This document shows positions 27,715 to 45,580 of a stretch of 64,000 nucleotides of DNA, piece by piece; position 1 is the first letter of the stretch; each line of letters begins with the position of its first letter. Where the stretch lies: positions 248,001-312,000 of the forward strand of contig WACJ01000105.1 in assembly GCA_008973525.1 (NCBI GenBank), given 5' to 3'. The translations under genes were made by a program, and so were the position numbers. The DNA is from Stenopsyche tienmushanensis (Eukaryota; Arthropoda; Insecta; Trichoptera; Stenopsychidae). Below the pieces are notes generated by a model. The model had not been told where the DNA came from. It did not search any database and saw only the letters and a list, made by a program, of their open reading frames with translations.

Positions 27715-28210
27715 TTTTAGTTTCCTTAAAAGACAGACTAAAAATCGCAAAATTCCCGATTTCCCGATAAATTATTTATTTCCGTCGCTGCAGATAAATA
27801 TTTTTATACTGTAATACTTTGATGTGATTCGTAATTATATTACGGAGGAACACAAAAATTTTGAACTCCGTATCTATTATATTTCATATCGATATTCCCA
27901 TTATTAGAGTCGAGGTGTAGTAAATACATCACCGGTAGGGAAAAGTTACTATAACAATTTGAAAAACAAACATGTACGCTATATATGTATATATAGATTA
28001 GACAGTCACTGCTCCTATGCGTCGCTTAAGTTCGCCAATTAGTAATTACGCCACTGTTTCCAAGCGTCCAGATTTCGTCGGGAATATCTCGATTTAGTAG
28101 CCTTCATCGTGTTGGTGAGGTGTACGATATCTGTTAGATAAAAATTTCAATCCCGGGATTCTTAAGTACCTAAAATTGTGCGGGATCTCGGGATTGGATT
28201 CCCTATTCCT
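27715..28210 (+). repeat. CG-5 repeat copy
   Basis: Body from AAAATTCCCGATTTCCCGAT through TTATTTATTTCCGTCGCTGC and GAGGTGTAGTAAATACATCA to the CG-rich AATCCCGGGATTC terminus. It matches 37052-37595 nearly throughout. It ends about 450 bp before the CYP-D start codon. Confidence 0.6.
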
Positions 28211-28663
28211 AACTGGACAATCTATTACTGTTCAGGAGTTGTCTTATTATCTGAGTATCACCATATTTTTTTTAGAGCTGTGTTCGTTTTGCTATATTTT
28301 TCAGACATGGATAATCCGCCCTCGGATATATTGTAATTATTACATCTAGTAACCGCTGGAGCCATCTTTGAAATAACAAATCATTCACAAACACAACAAT
28401 AACACATTTTTAGTTGTAAATTAACATATTAAATCCTTTTGCCTTCTATAATAATGCCCCACTGGATTAAATCGATCAATCAGTGATTTTTTTATAAATC
28501 GATGAAACAAATACACTTTGAAAAAGATAGCAGATAATACGGAGGTTATTAATAAAATAAAAAAAATGATAACATGTTACTGACAGCTAGCTTAGGCTAT
28601 TCAGTGACGAGTGAGAATGTAGCGTAGGCTAACGTGAATGGCGTTTCTGAATTACTAGCAAAA

Positions 28664-33604
<4,941 letters not shown>

Positions 33605-34068
33605 TTAATTAATTAATAAATACAGTATTAATATGTTATTTTTAAATTAGTATTTTAAGAGATTTATATAAATATTTTTTTCGTTTAAATCGTACGCAAT
33701 ACGATGTATTTGTCTTAATCAGCATTCAGATATTAAATCGCAATTTAAGATGAATCATGCATACGGTTTAATCAAAATTTATTTGGAAATATTAAATATT
33801 AAGTGAAAAAAATTGTGCATAAATCGTTTTATTTACATTTTGTACATATTTACAAATATTTTTGGAAAATTTCACTTCAACGCTGTAAAAATCAGCTCAT
33901 CAATGTCGAGATCTTACCTGCAAAAAATATTTATTTGTAATCTCTAATAGCTTGAATCGGAAATAAGATTTGCGTGTAAATTGTGAAATAATATAAAAAG
34001 GATGCAAAAATTATGAGAAAGCACAATGCAAGTGTTAGTAATATTATAATAATAGACTTATAAGTAGC
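33605..34068. other. Convergent intergenic region
   Basis: 3' to 3' spacer between CYP-D (plus) and the GH1 gene (minus). It holds a plus-strand AATAAA at 33615 and a minus-strand AATAAA (TTTATT at 33828-33833). Nothing else seen. Confidence 0.5.
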
Positions 34069-36572
34069 TTAAGAATGATGATTTTGAATAGGTTGACCAC
34101 TAACGTGATTATTTTTTCTCGACGAACTGTCTGGAATCTCTCTGGAGGCCAAAAGTTCTTTGTAATAATCAGCGGACTTCTTCTTAGTTCTTGGAAGATC
34201 TGGATCAGTAATATCGACCGAAAAGAATCCAAATCGTTCGCTGCAAAAACACATAGTTATTTGAATTAATAACCAATTTAAAAACTGTATTTAATAGGAA
34301 TGTTTAAAGGCTTACGTGAATCCAGCTCTCCATTCGAAATTGTCTACCAATGTCCATGCAGTGTAATGAGTAACACGTACATTGTCTTCATTCATGGCTA
34401 TCAACATCTCAGCAAGATAATCCTGCGTTAAGAAACATATATAAAAACATGTCTTGATCTCAAAATAAATTCAAAATTAAGCTAAACTTGCATTGAAAAA
34501 GCTGATTCTGTCATCGTCTTCCAATGTACCACGATCGGAGAAACCATTTTCTGTGATAAGCATCTCAGGATCGTCATATTGTTTCTGTGCCCAACGCAAT
34601 AAATCGCCAAAGCCTTCAGGAACCACCTTTGAACAATGCCAAATTTACAATGTTATCGTCGTTTATTTGCGTTTAAAAGATATGATCAAAATACTTACAC
34701 GCAACCATTCAGAAGCTGATGGTTTACCAATTTCTGTTGAAGAAATAGCACCAATATCTCTCAACCAAGATGGATTTTGAGCATTTGGATCATCCCCGGG
34801 GGTGACTAAATGTGTGGTGTAATGATTTATGCCGAGAGCATCACCAGTACCACGGATCAAATCTTTCCATTCTTCGCTCATTTCAGGCAATCTCGAACGT
34901 GCAAGACCTTCTTCCATGCTTCTTTTTGCGATGTTATCGATCATTGCTTGTGGGTATCCGCCGGTTTTAGAATAAACGGGATGTGCGAACCATCCGAACT
35001 GTAAAACAAACAGCATCGTTACAAAATCGTAGAATAAATGGAATGTAAAATCATAGATATATTCCATAATATTACTTTGAATTGATTGGCAACTTCAGCC
35101 AAAGCAACTTGTTCTTCGTCTTCAGGATCGGTGGGGGCATACCAGATTGAATTGACGCTGATCATGATGGTGCCACCTTGTTCTGGTCTGAAAGTCTTAT
35201 CATAAAGATGATAAGACATGGCATGGGCCTTAAGAAGGGTATCACCACATAAATAATTGCCAACACCATGACTGTTAATTGCTGGTGCTTTCTTTTCGTC
35301 TCCGTATCCATCTTCGCAGATTTCATAAGGCTCGTTGAATGTGATCCAAGATTTTACTCTATCGCCGAAATTTTCGAAGCAAACGCGAGAATAGTCTTCG
35401 AAGTATTCAATCATCAGAGGATTTGACCAACCGCCGAGATCTTGCAGTGTTTGAGGAAGATCCCAATGGAACAATGTGACCTTTGTATATAAAACATCGG
35501 TTAAAAATACATCAAAAACAATAAAGATAATACAGATCTAATGACATTCGACAATACTAACGAGGGGTTCGATATCATTTTCGATCAGCAAATCAATCAA
35601 TTTGTTGTAATATTCGATTCCCTCCGGATTGATGAAGTCAATGCGACCGGTGGGTAAAATTCTGGACCACGAAAATGAGAATCGGTAGAAGTCCACCCCG
35701 AGATATTTCAATTCTTCGACGTCTTCGGGATATCTGTTGTATGAATCGACGGCAATATCGCCGGTTGAACCATCGGCAATCAAATCCGGCCTGGAATGAC
35801 TGAGCCTATCCCAACAGTTTTCGGACTTACCTGGAGAACGATAAACGCGGTTTAATTGATTATTTCATTTATTACATTGATATGACTATTGCTGCTTACC
35901 TGATAAATTCCATGCTCCTTCAATTTGATGGGCTGATGTTGCTACACCAAATTTGAAGCCCTCGGGAAACTTCGTGTAGGGATAATCTTGAGAATATCTT
36001 TGAATAGATAGATATTTATTATTAAAAAGCAATAATATACATATTTGCAGATGTTCCTATGATATACGAAAACAATCATACATTTATCAAATGACATTGA
36101 TTACGTTTGCATATCCTTTTGTTCTTATCTATTAAACATATACTATTAAGACAATAGATTTTTTTATTGCCACAACAAATTGTATGCTTATTTATATTAA
36201 ATTGTATCCAATTATAGTTTATAATGTTCGATGATTGCCTATGCGTATTATTTGAGCAACAGTCCATTGAAATTTAAAAACAACACATTGAATGATTTAT
36301 ATGAAATATGCATCAATAGATAATTTGAAATGTGGATGAATTCAAATGATCTAAGACATAAATATTGATAAAAATGTGTTAGTTGTAATGTTTTACAAAG
36401 GATCGTTAATCCGACTATCATTTTGATCAATGATGACTTAGTAATGGAGGATATGTTGCCTAATTTGAGTGAATAACAATGAGTAGTTAGTTGACTTTAA
36501 ATGGTAGCAAGTATTTTCTTACGCAGTTAGGCAGATGCACAAGATGCCGACGAAGACTGGTATCGTCTTCAT
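34069..36572 (-). CDS. GH1 family beta-glucosidase, secreted (myrosinase 1-like), intact
   Basis: Predicted retaining beta-glucosidase of glycoside hydrolase family 1, 511 residues. Exons in transcript order: 36572-36523, 35997-35900, 35830-35562, 35480-35076, 34998-34699, 34626-34492, 34422-34316, 34240-34069. Exon 1 encodes the signal peptide [17 protein letters not shown]. Mature protein starts [20 protein letters not shown], the GH1 N-terminal signature. The acid/base Glu is in WITFNEP (Glu 189) and the nucleophile Glu in MLITENG (Glu 400); ALGINHYTT and the substrate-pocket NFEWRAGF are present. Total coding length 1536 nt, no stops or frameshifts, length normal for the family. Intron 6 uses a GC donor (AAT/GCAAGT). 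In insects such enzymes act in gut or glands on plant beta-glucosides or cellobiose-like sugars; lactase-phlorizin-like is an equivalent database name. It points away from the CYP cluster's direction and has its own promoter side at 36573 upward. Confidence 0.93.
34490..34491 (-). other. GC splice donor of GH1 intron 6
   Basis: The exon 6 end reads TTCAAT/GCAAGT on the minus strand. Splicing there keeps the frame into [13 protein letters not shown]; the next GT, four bases later, would break it. GC-AG introns are a known minor class. Confidence 0.7.
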
Positions 36573-36874
36573 GGTTGGATCTGGATAGACAACAGACCCA
36601 GAAGAACTCTTCCCGAAGACTGGTATTCTCAGCCGTTATAACGGCTTTAAGTTTGCTCAAAACGGCGTAACCCATTTGCAAACGAAATCGAGATACTCAA
36701 CCAGTGGCTGGCGATACTAATTTATATTAGATCATCTATGAATTTATATATCGTTTAAAGCACTGAATTAAACTCTGAGTTATTGCATTCTATTTATTAT
36801 GACTTTAACACATTCCGATCCGCTATGTCTCGCATATTTGCAAGTATAGCATAGGGTTTATGAGAGTTTCGAAG
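36573..36874. promoter_or_regulatory. GH1 upstream region
   Basis: Candidate promoter side of the GH1 gene, transcribed leftward. A single TTAA-3-type terminus (TTTAACACATTCCGATCCGC) lies at 36805-36825. No unambiguous TATA or initiator could be chosen. Confidence 0.3.
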
Positions 36875-38126
36875 TACACTCAAACCTCTTTTTGTGCGAT
36901 TTCGAAGTTATGCGGTTTTTTAAAGCATTCTTTTAAATTTCATAAAGAGTACGTATTGAGATATTTTGGATAAAATAGGAAATAAATAAGCAACTTTAAT
37001 CGAAATTTGGTAAAAATTCCTTTGTGTTGCCTTTGTGTGTGTCCAAAAGTGGTCCTTTCTGCTGAGACACGGACTAAGACCCGCAAAATTCCCGATTTCC
37101 TGACAAATTATTTATTTCCGTCGCTGCAGATGAATACTTACATACTATAATACTTCGATGTGATTCGTAATTATATTATGGAGGAATACATAAATTTTGA
37201 ACTCCGTATCTATTATATTTCATGTCGATATTCCCATTGTTAAAGTCGAGGTGTAGTAAATACATCACCGGTAGGGAAAGGTTAATATAACAAATTGATA
37301 TGTACTGTATATTAAATATACATAGATTAGACAGTTACTGCCCTTAGATGTCGCCTAAGCTCGCTAATTAGTAGTTACGCCACTGTTTCCAAGCGTCCAG
37401 ATTTTGACGAGAATGTCTCGATTGTCTTTCAACGTGCTGGTGAGGTGTACGATTTCTGTTTCAAAATTTTATATTTCAATCAAATTCAATTTCATTCAAA
37501 AATTTCAATCCCGATTTTTTTGGGATTACGTTTACTAGTCCCGGGATTCATGAGTACCTAAAACTGCCCGGGATTGGATTCCTAATTACGACCACGCTTT
37601 TATTTTGGTCTAGATTTTTGAAAAAAATTGATTTCGTTCTATTGCACTTTTCCAATTTTTCAAATTTTAAAAATATATTTTCTAAAGGAATTTCCAAATT
37701 TCCAACTACTTACAGACTTAAACTACTAAAACTACTCTTTTCAACACGGTTGACATGATATCTCAAGTTTTAATTGATTAATTTACTTCAAACTGGTTGT
37801 AGATCTTTTTTACATAACTTTCTGTTGTTCCTACCAAATTCTAAGCATTTGAGATGCCAGATGTCGAACATCCTTAATATTTTACAAATAATGCAAGACG
37901 TCCTTTAAATGTTACCAAAATTGTTATTTTTTAATTGCCTTATTGTTTTCCCGTTTTTTGATTAACTTTTTTTATACGATTTTGGATATATTTTATATAG
38001 CTGTTTCAAAGTTATGCGGTTTTTAAAATCCATGGAACGCATCTTCACTTTTTCTATATAAGTCATAGCTTTTTTGTGCGTTTTTCCGCGGAACGCATGT
38101 ACCGCACAAAAAGAGGTTTAAGTGTA
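36875..38126. mobile_element. TA-1 MITE copy with a nested CG-5 insertion
   Basis: Outer termini: TACACTCAAACCTCTTTTTG at 36875 and its inverse AAAAAGAGGTTTAAGTGTA at 38108-38126, each with TA. Subterminal GAAGTTATGCGGTTTTT recurs inverted. Between them sits a CG-5 copy (37052-37595). The rest (37600-38040) shows the family's AT-rich body. Non-coding. Confidence 0.65.
37052..37595 (+). repeat. CG-5 repeat copy, longest
   Basis: From TTTCTGCTGAGACACGGACT to the CG-rich end GCCCGGGATTGGATTCCTAA. It interrupts the TA-1 element at 36875-38126, so it inserted later. Matches 27715-28210 and, inverted, 11813-12300. Confidence 0.6.
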
Positions 38127-38339
38127 AGATGAACAAGAATATTTATCTATTTAAACTTGATAAATGTCATAAAGGATCTAAAAAAATAAACACAAGACGA
38201 GTTCGACATTCATACTTGTGTTATAGGATAAAAACCATACAGTATTTCGAAAGCATTGAATTTTAGGATGGGTCATTTTTTTTAATAAAATCTTCAAGTT
38301 TTGAATATTTATAATATGTAAACGATCTTTTAAAGAAAC

Positions 38340-38600
38340 TGGACCGAATCAAGGGCTCAAACAATAGAACACGCGTTTTAGCTTGGGCGAGCGCTGTTAA
38401 TCTGAGCAGATTTAATTCGTCAGATTAACAGCGACATCTTCCGTCTCTCTTTAGGTGTGTCGAGAAGTCGAGAAGAGTCGTCGGTTGGCCTTGGCTGCAG
38501 GAGGACGTCCTTCTCGCGGCCAGATCTCTCATCATCCATCTATCCGGCTATATATACGATCCAAAAGACTAAACGGACCCGTGCGTTAACGCGGCCATCC
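38340..38600 (+). repeat. F8 repeat copy
   Basis: Includes CGCTGTTAATCTGAGCAGAT with its inverse GTCAGATTAACAGCG (a 13-bp stem), then GAGTCGTCGGTTGGCCTTGG and CATCCATCTATCCGGCTATA, matching 8838-9070. Confidence 0.5.
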
Positions 38601-39726
38601 TCTTTTTTTCAATTCCTCGGTCAATTGAATTTTATAGCGGTGGAAATGCAAATCTTTATGCAAAATCCTCCACAAAAAACCATGAAATATGCCAATTTTA
38701 ATTTTAACATATTATTTAAACATATGAATACTTTGATGTGTAAATGATTGAATTATTAATTTCATTTTAATTTTTACTTTTTTTTATGAAGTTATCATCA
38801 TTTTTTCTTATTAAGCTCTTTCATTTTGACTAGATGTACTCGTTTTTGTTATTTATAGACCAAATTATGTGATGTTATTTATATTCAAATCGCATGTGGT
38901 CCGCTGAAGAGAGCATCTATACAAAATGTCTTCGGTGTGCGATGCCATTGATGGAATCAGATCCTCGTCAAATAGTGCACGAAACTAATCAGACAATCAT
39001 AGTAGTCGCTTGCAATAATTTATACTATAGCATGAATCTCATCCAAATATTAAGTATGAGATTATTTAACTTTGCGATCCCTCTAACGATCATCATTCAT
39101 GGGAGAACTTTGATAAAAAAAGGTTGCTGATCAATTATGCAATTATGTTCATGTAAATAACCACAATTCTTGAGCATGCCATTGCTGTTGTATCTAAAAA
39201 AAAGGGTTTAAAATGTGTCTATGGTTGTCACATCAATGCGATAACATAATTATACAAGTGGATTGAAAAAGTCGATAATGTGATAACGATTCGTATGTAA
39301 CTTGTTATTCTAATTATTATCTAATATGGGCGTATAGATTTTGACGTTGGGAGACTTTATGTCGTGATTTCGAACGTTTGACATCGCAAAATGATCCATC
39401 TTAAGAAATTGCTATCATTTCCGATAGATAGATCACTTTGTTCAAAATATGTCCAAAACGAAAGACATATGACATTTTTTATTGAAATTTCGCAATGATA
39501 TGCCATCAGATATTAACTATTTTGTACGATTGCGTAATCAATATTTATATTAGAGTATACGAGTTGAATGATTACATCAATATTTAGATTTCAGCGTTAA
39601 AATGATGTGTGTTCGTAGATCTTTGATAGAAAATGCTTAGAACTTATCATTGATTTGAATTTAATATGTTCACGAAACAGTTTGTTGGTTCTACATTCAA
39701 TTTACAAATATGTATACAGGCTTTTG
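38601..39726. other. AT-rich, no gene seen
   Basis: A plus-strand frame of 78 codons at 38894-39130 (starting MWSAEESIYTKCLRCAMP) has no recognised domain and AT-driven codon use. I do not call it a gene. Confidence 0.4.
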
Positions 39727-39815
39727 CACATTTTTTTAGGGGTTAAGGGGGTCTTTTGCTACGTTTCATAGAAAGGCCCTTTGGCCCAAGTGTCAGGGTT
39801 GTTATTATTTAAATA
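39727..39815. repeat. IR-4 terminus
   Basis: CTTTTGCTACGTTTCATAGA followed by CCAAGTGTCAGGGTTGTTA matches one arm of the element at 5808-6406. No opposite arm was found nearby. Confidence 0.45.
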
Positions 39816-40107
39816 AAAATTAAATCTGACAAAATTAGGCCAAAAAATGACTTGACTGAATTTTTTTTAAAACGTCGCCATTCTGTGATTTATTTATTTT
39901 TAGTTAGGGACTATAGTATTATCTTTATTCATCATGAATTATATTATTGAAAAGAGAAAATCTAGACCGAGCAATGATGACATTGACACATTGAGTATAC
40001 TATTTCTTCCTAAGAAGAGAGCGATTTTGAGTCATCTCGAAATTCGCAACGAAAATTATCATATGATGATAGTTTGTAATTAAAATAATTGGTATTTCTA
40101 TAGTGGA

Positions 40108-40281
40108 TGTCTGGCATTTGAGATGCTAGATGTCACTTTTTTAATGCGATTTTGGATATATTTTATACAGATGTTTCAATGTTATGCGGTTTTTAAAATC
40201 CATGGATCGCATCTTCACTTTTTCTATATAAACCATAGCTTTTTTTGTGCGATTTTCCGTACAAAAAAGGTTTAAGCGTAT
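40108..40281. repeat. TA-1 MITE fragment
   Basis: TTATGCGGTTTTTAAAATCC, CATCTTCACTTTTTCTATAT and the end CAAAAAAGGTTTAAGCGTA repeat the right half of the element at 36875-38126. Confidence 0.6.
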
Positions 40282-41544
40282 TGAATATTATTGCATGATA
40301 GTGAAAATATATAGAGACATCTATGAAAAGATAATATTAATTACAAACACCATAAGATATTACTGTTACAGTACTACAATATACAGGATCTTTCAACAAA
40401 GATATAAATCATTAAGAATTTCATTAACTATTAATTCTGAAATCATTTTATTAACTGTCTTAAAACAATCGGTGTAAGAATTGACATATTTTTGGGCCGT
40501 TTTAAATTCGATTTTTAGGCGTTCTCACGAACATACAAGGGCAAAACAGATGATACTTTAAATCGATCAATTTCCTCTGTAAAAATATCCTTGTTGACAA
40601 AATAAATATAGGATCGATAAAGAAGAATGCTACAAATAAAAATATAAAAAGCTTAAGATTTACATCAAAGAGTGTCGCTACACATTTTTTATCAAAATTA
40701 TTTTAAGCCATAATTTAAATCCACCGCGTTTGATACATTGCAGACAATTTAAGTGGCTGTATCCAAGTCGATAAAGCCTAACAAAATGGCTGATAAAATT
40801 AAATCCAGCAAGCAGTTGATCCACGTCAGAGGGATGTAAACAGGGATGCAAGGATTGTTTGAATAGGCCTCAAACATTATACTCAATGAGTGTTTTATTA
40901 GGCGAGTTTACCCAGTTGCGAATTGAGGGTGCTTGGAAGCCCTCCAGAGACAACGCTCATTTAGTCGATACTTAGCGCCCCGAAAAGGTGAAAAAATAAT
41001 ATTGGACGAGTTGAATATTGGGGGGGGAGCGTCCTGGAAGAATATTAATAAGAAACATGCGGAAGGATCGGCATTATTGGAATATTTTAGCTTATCTCCG
41101 ATTCGAAATTCGTACGTCTAAACATCGCGTCTTAAGCGCTTATGAATTCTTTTTCAGTTATCGTATTTCAATCAGTTGCTCGGGGAAACCTGCCGTTGTA
41201 TAAATCAAGGGTTTCCTCGGATTTCCCGTAGGATATTAAATTTAAATTACGCCAATTTTATTTCGAAACTTTCCCAATCGCTCATGTTTTCGAACCATCA
41301 ATCACCTCCCTGTGTACACAAATATTGTAAATATGAAGAGTTTTAACATGGCAAAGAAATATTTTCAAGTAGCTCGAGATGGATCGATCTGCTTAATAAT
41401 ATCTTGTAAAATGTAAAATTATACAAAAGAGTCTTTAATAAAAGTCCTAAAGAGTCAAATCTGAGAATGAAAGAGGATCATATTATTGAGATGAAAAATT
41501 ATCTCCTTTCTAATATTAAATTTGGTATAAAAAATAGTGTTGAA
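40282..41544. other. No gene recognised
   Basis: Mostly AT-rich. Around 40850-41240 the composition is more balanced, with two overlapping frames (40933-41121 and 41018-41203) whose products match nothing I know; one contains ILDELNIGGGASWKNINKKH. It may be an old unrecognised repeat. Confidence 0.35.
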
Positions 41545-41942
41545 CTAATTTTAAATCATCATCATAAACTTAGATGCTATATGAGCACAAATCCACTTAT
41601 CTCTCAGGTCCACTGCAGCATGTATGAAGCTTGTACATAAATAAATAAACACTGTCGATAGTACACAATACGTTTGAAATCGACTCATTATATCATTATT
41701 AGTAGATAAATTCAAGTTAGTGATTTATACGTACAATGTACGTAATATATACTCTCCATCTCTGTCTCCCATTCACAATCTTTAACCTGCAAGATACTTT
41801 CTTCGTCTCTGTTTCTCTCCAAACTCAACGTCTGACAAGACTATCTGTTTCTATCTGTCTCCGTGCCCAATGTGTAAGAATGCGCTTTTTGGGGCACTGG
41901 CACTTGGACACAACATTATGTCTAACCTCTTAAAGGGGTTAA
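41545..41942 (-). repeat. TTAA-1 MITE copy
   Basis: CTTAGATGCTATATGAGCAC, GTCGATAGTACACAATACG and TCTGTCTCCCATTCACAATC, ending CCTCTTAAAGGGGTTAA. It is the inverse of the copy at 1279-1680. Confidence 0.65.
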
Positions 41943-42214
41943 ATTTTGGATCTGGTATTCCCATCTTGATTTTTTTTCATCGTTAATTATCGCATGGGTG
42001 CGAGGCGAGGTTTCCGCGGGAAAGACCAACTTCAGACCATGGGCACCAGAAGGTGCGATGAAGGAGGAAAGATAGAGTAAGCTAAATTTCAAAGGAATAC
42101 TACCGTAGGTTCACTGACATCACGAGTCCAACCTCAGTTTGAATGGGGCTACAGTAGATGACGGACTGCAAGGGTTATTCCTTTTCCACGGTACTCGTAT
42201 CGGTTCGGTCATTC

Positions 42215-42600
42215 TTGGTATCTAGCCACGAAGACGAGTCGTCGTTCAAACAACCTAAAACCGTTCTCCCCTGTTTGTTTAGGCTGTTGAGGAGAGTGGT
42301 GAGCCTTTGACACAGTCTCCACCAACTACTGTAATCGGCTATTTCACACATGCCTTTATGGGTAAGCAGCACAGGGTTACCTGCGCACCCAACTCATGTT
42401 AGCTGGGTTACCCTAGCACCGTTTGATGAGCAAACCGACGAGGTTACTTTCGCACATCCAGGAGTTCAACCGTTGTCCACGGGCGTAGGGTTGGCTCCCT
42501 CTTGGGGTTTTATGGTGACACGCAGAAGACGGGAGTCGGGAGGAGTTGTCAGTTAGCCTTGGCTGTGGGAGGACGTCCTTCCGCCATTACGTATAGACAT
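42215..42600 (+). repeat. F6 copy joined to an F8 piece
   Basis: 42215-42520 repeats the F6 block of 21110-21478. Directly afterwards 42525-42585 (ACGGGAGTCGGGAGGAGTTG and GGCTGTGGGAGGACGTCCTT) repeats part of F8 at 8880-8940. The adjacency suggests F6 and F8 may be parts of one larger element. Confidence 0.55.
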
Positions 42601-42715
42601 AAATAGTAGAGTAAGCACGGCGCATGCGTGTAGTCTGTCTGTGATGTATGCAACAGATACGGACATACTACCAAATATTACCGCGTCTATACAAGTGTCA
42701 TTTCAAAGTTATTTC
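42595..42715. repeat. Short dispersed repeat (partner at 57580)
   Basis: ATAGACATAAATAGTAGAGT, GGCGCATGCGTGTAG and CATACTACCAAATATTACC align in order with 57585-57675 (ATAGACACATACAGTAGAAG, CGCGCATGCGCGTAG, CATCCTACAAAATATTCTACC). About 100 bp, unknown class. Confidence 0.4.
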
Positions 42716-43759
42716 GGAATGGAATGCGTTTTATTTATTAAAATTATTTTTTAAAGAAACATTTTAAATATTAAAGATCTTATTTGCTGGGTAATATAGA
42801 GTATAAAAATATCGCCTAAGTGCTTCAGAGGCATAAGAAATGTAAATAATATTTTGAGGCATTATTGTAGAGTTTGTCCTTTATTCAAAGAAATAATTTC
42901 ATACTAACGGCAAACTAATGACATTTACCCTGTACATTTTTGCGAAAATCGCTCTGGCTGCTATATCAATTTACTTTTATCGCCAATACTAAAATTCAAT
43001 CTCGCTTCGTGGAATTTTTTCTTACATGCCTTACAAGCACGAGTGCTTATTGCGAGCACACAGTGTGAATTCTGTACACCTTCTGGAATTTAATTTTTGG
43101 CTGGAAATTTAAGAAATTATTAAAATTCCTCCAATGCAATCGTACGAGGGAACTATGTGTTTCTCATTAAAACGATCATCGTATATAAGCGCAAGTAGTT
43201 AATTGAAATATAATGCTACTTCTCATTGAAATTTGAGCACATTGATGAAATATCTCCAGAATAGTAGAGGATGCTTACAACAGAATAGATTCATATTTCA
43301 TAGAATATGCAGCTTGCCAATAATACAATCTAATCAAAGACCTGGAATTCGATTTTAATAAAATATTGAGTTCTCCAGTTACAATATCATGGATTAAGTT
43401 CTACAGTAGTCATAAATACATTGTATCGGATCTTCAGATTGTGAATTGTATCATGTGGCGTTTCAAACCGAGGATTTATATCGAAGGGATTAAAGTTGTT
43501 TAAGTAGTTTTATTCGTTTTACCACAAGGGAAGGACTAATGTTGGACTCGAGATATATTACATTCAATTTGTACCTATATCATGGCACAAGTTATATTAA
43601 GGCAATCCCCAACATTAAACTAATTATTTGACATTTTTATGTTGTAAAGGCGTTTGATGATTTTGTATTAATTATATGATAAATATTTCAAATGCCTGAA
43701 GGTTTAGGAATAAGAAAAGATATCTGATGAGAGAAAAATTTCAATTCAAATTCTATGTA
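42716..43759. other. No gene seen
   Basis: AT-rich sequence without a recognised feature. Confidence 0.4.
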
Positions 43760-44323
43760 TACTTAAAACTTTTTTTGTGCGATAAAGCTCCGCAGAAAAT
43801 CGCACAAAAAAGGCTATAATTTACATAGAAAATGTGAAGATTTTAAAAACCGCATAACTTTGAAACAGCTGTATAAAATATATCCAAAATCGCATAAAAA
43901 AAAGTTAATAAAAAAAAACAGAAAAACAATAAAGCAATTAAAAAATAACATTTTTGGTAAAATTTTAAGGATGTCTGACAACTGGCATCTCAAATGCCAG
44001 ACACCCACGGGAGAAATACTGATTATTTTAATTATAAACTGTCATCGCTGTATGATAATTTTCGTTGCGATTTTTGATATGACCCAAAATCACTTTATTT
44101 TTTGGAAGAAATTGAATACCCAGTGTTCTGTGTAGATATTCTCTTTCCAACAATATCATTCATAATTAGCAAATATGTCACTATAGTCCCTAACTTATTT
44201 CCAATTTTATTCAAAATATCTCGATATGTACTCTTTATGAAATAAAAAAAATATATAATTAAAAAAAACTGCATAACTTCGAATTCGCACAAAAAAAGTC
44301 GCACAAAAAGAGGTTTGAATGTA
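43760..44323. mobile_element. TA-1 MITE copy, complete
   Basis: Left TACTTAAAACTTTTTTTGTG and right CGCACAAAAAGAGGTTTGAA with GTA/TA at both borders; subterminal AACCGCATAACTTTGAAAC and its counterpart. 564 bp. Short frames inside are composition artefacts. Confidence 0.65.
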
Positions 44324-45580
44324 TATTTAATTTAATGCTTAGACTTAGCTAAAATGATTATTGTTGTACTAACTCTTTTATTTACGTCAATACATCACCA
44401 TCCAGATAAAATGTACCCTTAGATATATGTAATTTATTTCGTTTTTCTACATTGCTTGACAGAATAAAACAGCATTAAATTATTTTTTTCCAACTCTTGC
44501 TTCCTAATAATAACTAAAAATGTGTGTTTCTTGAACCGTGTCTCAATACAAACTGCAAATGCAAAAATCTCAATTTTTTAAATTATTATATATATATAAA
44601 CATCAGCAAAGAGTTCCCACTTCACAAAAAAACGCAATGATTTCTTCATGTATTTTTGCAAAATTTTATCGTATTTGCTCGTCGAGTGTAGAATTATCAT
44701 ATTTCCAATTTGTTATGTTTTATATCTCTATTTACATTTATTAGATGAGATTCATCAATGGCTGTTTACATTAGGTTCTTCATGTTTCTTATCACTTTCA
44801 TTCAATTCGACATGATAGTTATTATCAGATTCTAAATTCAGCTCGTATATCGATATGTCAAAATACTAAATATTGATGTTAGAAAGCGATGTCTAAAATG
44901 CTTAAACCTTATCGGTTTACAATCACTAAAATAATTGCTCTCTTCTTTGGAAAAAACAGTATGTATGTATAACAATATATAAATAACAGTATCAATGTCA
45001 TAATTGAGTCGCAACGAGGGTATGATGCGCTCGTGGCAAGTTTATAACTTGCACCCTCCCCCCTCCAATTTTTTACTAAAAAAATAGCTAAGATAGCAGC
45101 ATAAATTAGTAAGATATATAAATATTGCTCTCGGCCTCATTTGACGTGAGCCACTTATGTAAGTTAGCTTCTGAGGGAGCTTCCGTGATCGTACTAAAAG
45201 AGGACAGGGTGGCCACAAGATATAGGTGTACAATCGGTCCATTTTTCGAACCGCTGATATGACGAATGAGCACCTCGCAATCGAACGCCATACCTGAACA
45301 TGTCTACAGAACGATTACAAACTCTCATTACAAAACGTTGGGCGAAGAAGACTGATCGAGTGGGTTTATTGCGGACTTATGCCGGTTGGGTTGGTCCAAT
45401 ATTTAAGCATTAACGAAAAAAAAGAGGGTTTAGATAACTTAGTATATATTATAAAAACGGACAGAGTCAATCAGGGTTCATGTAAAGTAGAACAGTCAAG
45501 TCACAGAATACTGTATTTTGTGTCCCAAGCCCAGTTGTGCCCGTGGCGGGCGCCTTTTTTGCCACCCCCTTTTTACGGTC
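44324..45580. other. No gene recognised
   Basis: A minus-strand frame at 45291-45106 starts MAFDCEVLIRHISGSKNG and has balanced codon use to about 45150, but I know no matching family and see no partner exon. Otherwise AT-rich. Confidence 0.3.

Noticed and set aside
34493..34780. Plus-strand frames over the GH1 gene (also 34810-35004)
   Set aside because: The minus strand gives complete GH1 exons with catalytic motifs; the plus frames are mirror artefacts.
38894..39130. 78-codon frame as a small gene
   Set aside because: No recognised domain, no splice context, AT-biased composition.
45106..45291. Minus-strand frame of 61 codons as an exon
   Set aside because: Balanced codon use is suggestive, but no family, partner exon or conservation could be established.
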